NCBI GenBank assembly: GCA_016000085.1
Contig: JAECRT010000033.1
Coordinates: 1 to 33,724 of the forward strand
DNA length: 33,724 nt
DNA from: Sphingomonadaceae bacterium
GTDB taxonomy: Bacteria; Pseudomonadota; Alphaproteobacteria; Sphingomonadales; Sphingomonadaceae
Reading direction: 5' to 3'
The stretch's first letter is position 1. Every line of letters starts with the position of its first letter. Positions 5,956-13,805 of this stretch are shown here, in pieces. The notes under the pieces were generated by a model. That model made no database searches. It worked only from the letters and a program-made list of their open reading frames with translations, and had not been told where the DNA came from. The position numbers and the translations under genes are program-made.

Positions 5956-8137
5956 ATGCTCGACGACCGATCGCACTGTCCCGCCAGGTCGCACGCATGG
6001 CTTGCCAGGCCTTGCCGCGTTCTATGCCGACATCCGAGGCTGGCGGCACCTCCTTCAGCCAATAGTCGAACCACTCCATATTCTCCGTCATCGCGGCCAT
6101 TTGATTGGATGGGATGTGGAAGAAATGCGTCTCGTCCGAGGCAATCGTCTCGCCAGGATAGAGCGTGAGCTGTGATGGCACACTGGCCTCCCGTAAGGCT
6201 TGATGAAGGTCCACCATCGTTTCCCGAGGGCTGGCGATCTGCTGCAATATGGGCGCTTGCGCAAACTGACCGCGATAGGAGGGCGCAAAGGCGGCATAGC
6301 TGGCCTGCGCGGTCGGATCACCTGGAGGCCCACCGTAGATAGCCTTGTAGGCGCAGCGATGCGTACGATAGGAGGTAGGCTCGAGAAAGCCACCATCACC
6401 GCTCGAGGCGGCCTTGAACAGCGTCGTCTGAGTCACCGCCACGTTGGCGATCTGCGATCCATAGCTATAGCCGGCGATGCCGACCCGGTCTGCATCGACA
6501 AGGCCATCCGACACCAAGGCGTCGATAATGCTGCGAAAGCTCTCGATCTGATTGAACCATCCAAGGCGCCGTATCTGCACAGGCGACGTTCCACCTCCGC
6601 AGATGTTCCGGTCTGCGTCAGCTTGCTCCAGCACTGCACTCTGCGAAATATCGGGTTCGTTCGCGAGTATGACGACATATCCACGCTCGGCGAATAGCTG
6701 GACTGGATAATGCCACTGAAAGTCTGGCGCGCCAAACCGCTCGTCAGCGTCGGTGCTGTGAGTCACGAGGATGGCAGGGTAGCGGCGCCCTTTCACATAG
6801 CCACGCGGAAACAGGATGTGGTTGCGGGCACGGAAGCCAAAAGCGTTGACTATGTCGCGTGTCCTCGCGCGTATGGGCGTGATCAGATCATGAGCAGCAG
6901 ATAGGGACTGAAGAGGCCTGATCCGGCCATCGCGCGTCGTGACGCGGACAAACTGCGGCGGTGTGACGATACCCTCCCGGATGCATATCCCTTCCGTGAG
7001 CGACGGAAGGAAGGTGCAATGCGTGAGGCTCTCAGGCGCTTCGATCCGTCGAAGCCGACCACTGCGTTCGATCCGCACCAGACCGTATCGCCCCTCAAGC
7101 GGGTAGCGAGTGGCCACCAAAGCAAAAGCAAGATCGGGCGAAAGCCAGTGGCCAGGCGAACGGCGGTCCGAGAGCCTGACATTCAGAGGGCCATAGTCAT
7201 GGATTTGCCCATCAGGAAGTCGCTCCCGCAAGCGTCGTCCTACACCGTCGCGTTCAATAAGGAGACTGCCTCCATTTGGCCCTGTAATCTCATCCGCAAC
7301 AAATGTCGGGTCACCATCTATCGGGCGAGCCCGCTTCTCATCGAACCGCCAACGATAGCGCTGAACATGAGGCGTGTTCAGATTATCCGTTTGTAAGGAG
7401 AAATCGAGGGCATCGGCATGCCAGGCGGGCATGCCGCCCCAAAAACGGCCTACTAGATCAGAACCAGGAACATCTGCGATCCAACTGGCCGCCTCGCCCT
7501 CCTGCTTCACAAAGAACCGCGCCGTCACCGCAGGTCCTCGGCGAAGATAGAGCGTCAGGCGCGTGACGTCCTTATCGTAACGCACCACATCTTTTCCGCC
7601 CTGACCGTGTAGCAGGGAGTAGAAAAGGCGGCGTCCGTCTGGCTACCAGTCATAATAAGCAACGCCAAAGCGGACTGGTTCGGTAAAGCCGTAGCCAAAT
7701 TCACCTCCATCAACAGATCCCACCAACAGCGTTTCGGAATTTACGACGATGGAAGTGATTTCTGCGGCCTCATCAGCGCCGTAGAGTTGCACACCCATTC
7801 CCCGATCAGCCAGGAAGCTCCAGCCTTTGCGGCCCGGAATGGTTTGGAGGCGCTCAATCCATGGCGATCGAAGGATGACCCTGTCACCGCCCGGCAGGAA
7901 ATCGGTGACATGAAGTTCATACTCGGTGCGATCACTACCCCGGTTTGCGACCCGAAGGATGTAGGCGAGCGAGCGGCCGTCGGCGGCAAGAGCGGTGTCG
8001 GTTACATGTGGGATCGACAGCACATCTTCCAGCGTCCATGGACGAACCAGTTCAGAGGTGGCGTGCCCCACCTCTGAACTGACCAGCAGCATTGCAGGCG
8101 CGACACATCGCGCAAAAGTCTGCATCTGCCTGCGCAT
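5915..8137 (-). pseudogene. Lasso peptide isopeptidase (S9 family) interrupted by in-frame TAG
   Basis: A periplasmic prolyl-oligopeptidase-fold enzyme of the AtxE type, expected to hydrolyse the ring isopeptide bond of an imported lasso peptide. The start at 8137 overlaps the receptor stop (TAATG). Residues 1-26 look like a signal peptide; a beta-propeller-like part follows; the C-terminal alpha/beta-hydrolase has GYSYG (Ser about 558 in full numbering) and a His in DETHFFH. The frame holds one TAG at 7643-7645 (codon 165) and is otherwise open to 5915. The residues around it read YYDW-stop-PDGRRLFY, so the missing residue is probably Ser of a WSPDG propeller motif (TCG to TAG, one base). 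Without readthrough the products would be a 164-residue N-terminal fragment and, at best, a leaderless C-terminal piece from a GTG at 7588. A sequencing error is possible. Confidence 0.85.
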
Positions 8138-10695
8138 TACCAGGCCCGCCGAATCTGCAGCGCCATGAATCGGCCGATGGGAGAGAAGTTGGTTGTGTCG
8201 AACGGTGTGTCATAGCCCGATCCAGATCGGATGATCGGCGGTTTGGCATTAAAAATATTCTGGACGATGACGCCCAGGTCGAGGCCGTCGGAAGCCTTGA
8301 CCGTGGCTGTCAGATCGAAGGTGGCCAGCCCATTGATGCGGTAGGTTGTCGATGTGCGACGATCGAACAGGCTCGAACTGAGGTTGGCGAAGCCTGAAAC
8401 TGTCAGGCGGGGCGCAACATAGCTGAGCCCCGCCCTGCCCTTGAGTTTGGGCGGATTGAAAAGATTGCCGGACAATTGCGTGACCGGCAGTCCAGGAAGC
8501 AATTGCCTGCGACTATCGATCCAGTTGCCATCGAAGCTCATCTCGAAGGTGTCGCGCTGCGGATCGCCGATGCGGTAGCGAAGGGAAAGGCTGACGCCCT
8601 TATATATTTCTCGCGCCATATTCCGTTCGCGACGGTCCAGGATCGCGACGACATTGGCGGGATCATAAGGCATCGCCGTCTCATTTTCGAGCCCGATCGC
8701 TGCGCCAGCGATCGCTGCCTGCTGCTGGGCGAGGGTCGGAGCGAAAGTAATCAGGCTCGCATAAAGCGGGTTGTTGAGCGCGCCGACCGAGGATGTCAGC
8801 GGCTCAGCGACGCGGTCGGTATAGTCGAAATGGAAATAGCTTACGCTACCGCTGAATTCGGGATGGGTAACTGGCTTGAACTCGGCAGAGACAGTCCAGT
8901 TTTCGGATCGTTCTGGCTTGAGGTCGGGGTTCGACCCCGTCAGGCTGATGAAGGTCGATCCAACAGGAAATCCAGTGGCACGGTCCTCGGTCGACACAAG
9001 ACCCGCATAGGAATCCGAATAGCGTTGATAAAGGGTGGGCAATCGGAACGACCTTCCCCAACTCGCCTTCAGCGTCAGACCCTGCATCGGCTCGTAAATG
9101 ACGCCGAGCTTTGGCAACGCGACCGAATTCGTGCTTGAATTGGCCTCGTAGCGAAACGCGCCGGTCAGTCGCAGGGAGCGACCAAGCAGTGACTCCTGCA
9201 AAGGCGAGAGGATCGGCACTACCACTTCGGCATAGCCAAAGCCGTTCTCGGTGCTGCCATTGGCGGCGGTGCTGGTGACCCCGCTCGACCCGGCGGTCAC
9301 TTTAAGCGCATTGCGGCGATAGCCAGCACCCACCGCCAATTGCACAGAGCCTGCCGGGAGAGTGAATATGGAACCGGTCGCTCCCAACTCGATCGACAGA
9401 GCTTCGTTGTCGAACACACGATAGTTGGGCGCAAAGGGAACTCCGCCAGAAAAAATCTGGGAATTGGTTCGGCTCTTGTCGCTCCCATAAGAAGAGAGCA
9501 GTTGCGCTGTCCATGATGGGCTAAGCTTGGCTGTGAGCGAAGGGGCAAAGAGCCAGGAACGGGAATTGGTCCGGACGGCCGACCCGAAAACGCTGTGTGG
9601 CTGTCCGGCCAGGAATCCGATCAGCATATTCTGGCGCGCATCTTTATAGAGCATGTCGACATTAGCGGTGACCGCTGTGCCAATGTCCTGGTGAGCGCTA
9701 ATCAGCGCGCTGTGCCGACCCAGGCGCGGATAAAGATAGGAGTCAGACGCGGAAGCGCTCGCATAGGACCGGCTGACGGCTGAAATCTCGGAGTTTGCGG
9801 CATAGTCGTAAACGGCAAGAACGCCGCCACTGGACCATTGACGTCCGCCTGTCAGATTATACTGCTGCTGAAAATTTCCGCCATCTGTCGATGCACCCAA
9901 GCGCGCTTGAGCGGCAAGACCTTCATAATCTCGTTTGAGAATGACGTTGACCACGCCGGCAACGGCGTCGGAACCATAGATTGCTGACGCGCCATCTGCG
10001 ATGATTTCGACGCGCTCGACCGCAACTGCGGGTATAGCGCCGATGTCGATAGCGGAATTGATGCCCGTGTAGCTCAACCTATTGCCATTCAAGAGCGTCA
10101 GCGTTGCATTGGGGCCCAGACCGAGAAGGTTAACCGACGATGAGCCGTTGACGTTCACGTCGCTCGCGCCTTGGCCACGGCCCACACCAGGATTCTGTCC
10201 GCCGCCGAAATTCAGCGGGGAGCTTCGCAGAGCTTCGCCTAGATCCGCCTGACCCGCCCGGCGAATGTCATCTGCAGTAATCACTCTGAGAGGCGCCGCC
10301 GACGGAGCGCCCCGGATCCGTGTTCCGGTCACCGTGATCCTGTTTTCCTGCTCGGACATTGCGGCATCTGCTGGAGCGGACCGGTCGCTGATGATGATCG
10401 CTTCATCCAGGAACCGGGCGCGCAGACCCGATCCTTTAAGAAGGCTTTCGACTGCTTCCTGCGCGCTCAGCTTGCCGCTGAGCGCTGGTGCTCTCACACC
10501 GGCGACACGCGTTGCCGGCATATAGAGTTCCCACCCGGCACGCCTTGCCACGGCACGGAGCGCATCGCTCAGATCCTGCTCTGGCAGATCGAAAACGAAG
10601 GATATGTCATCTCGCGCCGAGCTAATCGGAACCGTCGTAACCGTGGCTGCACCCAGCATCAGCGCGACGATCGTCTGCAATCTCTTCCCCGTCAT
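8137..10695 (-). CDS. TonB-dependent receptor with N-terminal STN signalling domain
   Basis: Outer-membrane active transporter, by context the uptake receptor for the lasso peptide. The 852 residues comprise a signal peptide (about 1-27), an STN secretin/TonB signalling domain (DISFVFDLPEQDLSDALRAV and IAxVRAPALSG-like region, about 28-105), a plug with LGEALRSSP, LLNGNRL and ERVEIIADGASAIYGSDAVAGVVNV split features, and a long beta-barrel ending in an aromatic residue (IRRAW). The STN domain is the part that talks to FecR-type anti-sigma factors, and fecR and fecI genes lie directly upstream on the same strand. Its stop overlaps the isopeptidase start. The substrate is inferred from the neighbours, not from the barrel sequence. 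Confidence 0.93.
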   Translation of the reverse strand: MTGKRLQTIVALMLGAATVTTVPISSARDDISFVFDLPEQDLSDALRAVARRAGWELYMPATRVAGVRAPALSGKLSAQEAVESLLKGSGLRARFLDEAIIISDRSAPADAAMSEQENRITVTGTRIRGAPSAAPLRVITADDIRRAGQADLGEALRSSPLNFGGGQNPGVGRGQGASDVNVNGSSSVNLLGLGPNATLTLLNGNRLSYTGINSAIDIGAIPAVAVERVEIIADGASAIYGSDAVAGVVNVILKRDYEGLAAQARLGASTDGGNFQQQYNLTGGRQWSSGGVLAVYDYAANSEISAVSRSYASASASDSYLYPRLGRHSALISAHQDIGTAVTANVDMLYKDARQNMLIGFLAGQPHSVFGSAVRTNSRSWLFAPSLTAKLSPSWTAQLLSSYGSDKSRTNSQIFSGGVPFAPNYRVFDNEALSIELGATGSIFTLPAGSVQLAVGAGYRRNALKVTAGSSGVTSTAANGSTENGFGYAEVVVPILSPLQESLLGRSLRLTGAFRYEANSSTNSVALPKLGVIYEPMQGLTLKASWGRSFRLPTLYQRYSDSYAGLVSTEDRATGFPVGSTFISLTGSNPDLKPERSENWTVSAEFKPVTHPEFSGSVSYFHFDYTDRVAEPLTSSVGALNNPLYASLITFAPTLAQQQAAIAGAAIGLENETAMPYDPANVVAILDRRERNMAREIYKGVSLSLRYRIGDPQRDTFEMSFDGNWIDSRRQLLPGLPVTQLSGNLFNPPKLKGRAGLSYVAPRLTVSGFANLSSSLFDRRTSTTYRINGLATFDLTATVKASDGLDLGVIVQNIFNAKPPIIRSGSGYDTPFDTTNFSPIGRFMALQIRRAW

Positions 10696-10792
10696 ATTTC
10701 CCCCATTTTGTTTACCGGCCCACCACTTCGGCTGGCTCTAAGGGAGTTGTTGACGTTGGAATTCGATCGACCTTAGTCGACACTTCGATTTT

Positions 10793-11788
10793 TTATCGAT
10801 GCTGGAGATGGATGGCGTCGGGACGCCGGCTTAGCGCAAGATCGAATAGTTCTGCGATACGGGCAGAGAAGCGATCGGTTTCGGTCAACCGAAATCGGCC
10901 GGATACGAGGAGAGCGCCGACCATGGGGTCATCCAGCACGATCGGCGGCCGCGCATATCGGTTGGCATCGGCAATGAGGATGCGCAGCGGGATCGCGCTA
11001 TATTCCGTCCAGCCCTGCGGCCAGTCGCGACGATTTATCCCTCGGCTGGACAAAATGACAGGGCGGAAATTTTGAGCCGGATAACCGATAAATTGTCCGG
11101 CCTGCGCATAATGCCGATAGGTTTGCATTACGACGGGACGGAGTAGGCTGCGCAGTTCGACCTGGCCGGACAGTACCGCAATTTCAATTCGGCCATCGCT
11201 ACCCCGACTAATGTCGAAATGCGCGGTCGAGGTGACCAATTCACCCCGACCTGCAACGACGACAAATGGCCGTGCATCGGTGTTGACCGCGATACGTGCT
11301 CGTCCTTGCTGAAACTGAAGTCGGCGTTCCTTGCTACCCATCGAGACGGTGAGGCGACTGCGCGTATCCATCGTGACCTTGGATCCATCGGCCAGTTCCA
11401 CGGCATCGATCTGACCGGGCAATGTCTGAAAAACGGCCCCGCTTGCGGCCTGCCGCCTGCCACCCTCTTTTTGTCCGCTTGACCTAAAGGTCAAACCAAG
11501 CGCGATTACGGCGGTGATCGCCGCCGCCATCGCGGCGCCTATCAACCAGCCGTGCGTGCCAAACATTCTGCGCTTTCCATGTCTCTTGGACGTTTTGAGC
11601 ACCTTTGATGTGTCGAAGTGATGCGTGGCCCTTTGATACGCCCGACGATGTTCGGCTGATTGCGCCAGCCAGTTCTCGAACTTGACCAACTCAGCGTCCG
11701 ACTTGTCACCGCGAAGGCGGATCAACCAAGCGACCGCTTCTTCCTCAATGGCATAGCGACGCTCGTCTCCGTTTTCGGAGCCAGTCAT
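10793..11788 (-). CDS. FecR-family anti-sigma factor
   Basis: Inner-membrane regulator that holds or activates the partner ECF sigma factor and receives the signal from the STN domain of the TonB receptor. The 331 residues show an N-terminal cytoplasmic DUF4880-like part (EAVAWLIRL, FENWLAQSAEHRRAY), one membrane helix at about 81-100, a periplasmic FecR domain (about 120-220, FQTLPGQ, VELADGSKVTMDTRSRL, ARPFVVVAG) and a C-terminal domain with a secretin-like ARIAELFDLALSRR. The start ATG overlaps the sigma-factor stop as ATGA (11785-11788). A 97-bp gap separates it from the receptor gene. Confidence 0.9.
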   Translation of the reverse strand: MTGSENGDERRYAIEEEAVAWLIRLRGDKSDAELVKFENWLAQSAEHRRAYQRATHHFDTSKVLKTSKRHGKRRMFGTHGWLIGAAMAAAITAVIALGLTFRSSGQKEGGRRQAASGAVFQTLPGQIDAVELADGSKVTMDTRSRLTVSMGSKERRLQFQQGRARIAVNTDARPFVVVAGRGELVTSTAHFDISRGSDGRIEIAVLSGQVELRSLLRPVVMQTYRHYAQAGQFIGYPAQNFRPVILSSRGINRRDWPQGWTEYSAIPLRILIADANRYARPPIVLDDPMVGALLVSGRFRLTETDRFSARIAELFDLALSRRPDAIHLQHR

Positions 11789-12387
11789 CGTCCCGCATCC
11801 ACCTGACGGCCAATATGAGCCAACGCCTTGATCATGTGATATTCCACCGCGGAGATACTGATCCCTAGTCTCTGATGGATTTCGCGGTAGCTCAATTCAT
11901 CGACCCGATGCATCAGAAATACGCGACGGGTCTTTTCAGGCAGCGAATCTACCGCGTGCTCATAAATGCGAAGCAGGTCGGCCGCCTCGAGATTCCAGCA
12001 TTGCTCAGGAGCCGAGATGAGATCTCGTTGTTCATCGAGCGAGAAAAGCAGGATGTTGTCACGCTTTTGTCGGCGTGCTCGATCAATCAAGAGGTTCCGC
12101 GCGATTCGCCTGATAAACGCCGCTGGATTTATCAGGCGCGACACTTGCTCACTGCTCGCCGCTCGCATGAAAACCTCTTGAACGAGATCAGGCGCGGCAT
12201 CCCGACCGACACGCCGACCCAAATATTGCAAGAGGCTTCCACGCTCGGTTTTGAACGCTCTTTCCAAACTATCGGTCGAAATCGATGCTACCGGTTCAGG
12301 CGGGCCGATCGTGTCACGAGGCCTGTTGTGACAGCCGGACGAAACGGACCTGGGCGGCCGCGGAAATGATGTTGAGGAGGAAGGCAC
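11785..12387 (-). CDS. ECF RNA polymerase sigma factor, FecI-like
   Basis: Extracytoplasmic-function sigma factor expected to drive the receptor and isopeptidase genes and perhaps the lasso operon. Region 2 is visible as LLQYLGRRVG, DLVQEVFMRA and FIRRIARNLLIDRARR. Region 4 is visible as LPEKTRRVFLMHRVDELSYREI and GISISAVEYHMIKAL. The start is uncertain: GTG at 12387 is used here, TTG at 12408 is the longest choice, and a TTG at 12267 (LERAF) would begin exactly at the conserved region. None has a convincing ribosome site, and the residues before LERAF look non-conserved. The ATGA overlap with fecR shows coupling. The 246 bp upstream (12409-12654) hold no recognised gene. Confidence 0.85.
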   Translation of the reverse strand: MPSSSTSFPRPPRSVSSGCHNRPRDTIGPPEPVASISTDSLERAFKTERGSLLQYLGRRVGRDAAPDLVQEVFMRAASSEQVSRLINPAAFIRRIARNLLIDRARRQKRDNILLFSLDEQRDLISAPEQCWNLEAADLLRIYEHAVDSLPEKTRRVFLMHRVDELSYREIHQRLGISISAVEYHMIKALAHIGRQVDAGR

Positions 12388-12654
12388 AATGAATCCAGGC
12401 AGCAGCAATAGAGAGCCGGAGTGACCCGACCCTTTACCTACCCACTGCTATGCCGTCGTTCGGCGCGATAGCTGCGCCCCATCCGATACGGCCGCCTGTC
12501 CGTCAGGGACCGGCGCTCATGATGCCTGGCGGGTTGCGATGATGGCGAGCGCCAGAGCCCGTCATCGTTAAAAATGACATCACCGCATTGGGAGCGCAAG
12601 ACAAACCATCGCTAAGCCTTAAACCATGCATTCCCTTCGCGCCCACGATGAAGA

Positions 12655-12918
12655 TCAACGCAATTGACTGTCCTTACTTCCCCGGCGGTTGAATGCCGAG
12701 AAGGCGGCCCTAGTGTCGCGCGCCGACTGACAGGGTACGCAGGTACGCGCACCTGGCAGGGCGCGCCGCCGTGCTTCAGGGATTTCCTCCCCGCATTCGT
12801 GGCAATATGTCTCGCCCTCGCCAGAAGGCATGCGCGCCCGCGCGAAATGAACCGCATCTTTCACCGTATCGTCGATCTGATCCTGTACCGCGCCATCGCG
12901 CGTCCAACCGCCAGCCAT
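12655..12918 (-). CDS. DksA/TraR C4-type zinc-finger protein
   Basis: A small RNA-polymerase secondary-channel protein of the TraR/short DksA type, an 87-residue regulator linked to starvation responses and common on plasmids and phages. The zinc finger is clear: CHECGEEIPEARRRALPGA with a second pair in CVPCQ, giving four cysteines. The N-terminal helix (VQDQIDDTVKDAVHFARARM) is short, as in TraR, and lacks the full coiled coil of chromosomal DksA. ATG at 12918 is the natural start. The ORF on the opposite strand is a shadow. It lies between the lasso regulatory genes and the repair genes; an operon with xthA is unlikely because a gap of about 56 bp separates it from the end of that gene. 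Confidence 0.85.
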   Translation of the reverse strand: MAGGWTRDGAVQDQIDDTVKDAVHFARARMPSGEGETYCHECGEEIPEARRRALPGARTCVPCQSARDTRAAFSAFNRRGSKDSQLR

Positions 12919-12974
12919 GATTTTAATCTCCAGGACACTTATGGAGAAAAACGGAGAACGCGCCTACTCGTTCC

Positions 12975-13805
12975 TCATGGGGCTTTAGCCGCGAGATGCC
13001 TCTGCTTCACGTTCCTTCGGGTTCGGAGCGGCTCATCGCTTAACGTGATCCACACCGGCGCGTGATCGCTGCTTTTCTCCCATCCCCGCACATGGGTGTC
13101 GACCTGCGCTTCAGTGAGGCGGCCCGCGAGCATCGGACTGAGCAGCAGATGATCGATCCGCAGGCCTGCGTTTCGAGCGTAGGCGTTTCGAAAATAGTCC
13201 CAGAAAGTATAGATGTCTTCTTCGGGATGGACCGTGCGAAGCGCGTCGGTCCAGCCCTGTCCGGTTAGCCGAACAAAAGCGTCCCGCACCTCGGGCGCGA
13301 ACAAGGCGTCGTCGCGCCATCGCTCCGGCTTATAAACATCCCTCTCCGTCGGTATCACGTTGAAGTCGCCGGCCAGAAGGACAGGCAATCCTGTTTCAAA
13401 CAGGGTCGCCGCATGCTCGATCAGGCGATCAAACCAACGCAGCTTGTAATCATATTTAGGACCTGGTCGCGGATTGCCGTTGGGAAGATAGAGGCCACCG
13501 ATGAGAATGCCGTTGACGGCTGCTTCGATGTATCGGCTTTGCATGGGATCCGGGTCGCCGGGCAGTCCCCGCCGCGTTTCATGAATTTCGCCGACACGGC
13601 TCAAAATTGCCACGCCGTTCCAGCTTTTTTGCCCATGCCAGATCGCGTGATAGCCAAGCTCAGCGAGTTGCGCCCTTGGAAATTTTTCCTGGGGCGCTTT
13701 CAACTCCTGCAAGATCACAATGTCCGGCTCCGTTTCGCCAAGCCAGCGTAGCAAGACAGGCAGCCGGCCGTTGACGCCGTTCACATTGTAGGTCGCGAGC
13801 TTCAC
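12975..13805 (-). CDS. xthA: Exodeoxyribonuclease III / AP endonuclease
   Basis: Endonuclease/exonuclease/phosphatase-fold enzyme that cuts at abasic sites and trims 3' ends. The 276 residues contain the family signatures: KLATYNVNGVNGR at the start, ILQELKAP (metal-binding Glu), GGLYLPNG, AGDFNVIP, and a C-terminal LRIDHLL and SSDHAPVW with the catalytic Asp-His. The GTG at 13805 is chosen because it begins directly at VKLATYN and overlaps the ligD stop as GTGA; a longer frame to 13838 would add eleven residues with no family match. The overlap makes co-translation with ligD likely and suggests a role in end processing beside the NHEJ ligase. Confidence 0.93.
   Translation of the reverse strand: MKLATYNVNGVNGRLPVLLRWLGETEPDIVILQELKAPQEKFPRAQLAELGYHAIWHGQKSWNGVAILSRVGEIHETRRGLPGDPDPMQSRYIEAAVNGILIGGLYLPNGNPRPGPKYDYKLRWFDRLIEHAATLFETGLPVLLAGDFNVIPTERDVYKPERWRDDALFAPEVRDAFVRLTGQGWTDALRTVHPEEDIYTFWDYFRNAYARNAGLRIDHLLLSPMLAGRLTEAQVDTHVRGWEKSSDHAPVWITLSDEPLRTRRNVKQRHLAAKAP

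Noticed and set aside
7643..8137. Independent small secreted protein
   Set aside because: Its frame is identical to that of the downstream isopeptidase and the break lies in a propeller motif, so it is the N-terminal fragment of one gene.
12561..12578. GTCAT-N8-ATGAC inverted repeat upstream of the sigma factor
   Set aside because: Short arms, single copy and no promoter elements recognisable around it; not strong enough for a regulatory call.
12664..13065. Plus-strand ORF opposite the DksA/TraR gene
   Set aside because: The minus strand has an unmistakable four-cysteine zinc finger; the plus frame has none of a real protein's features.
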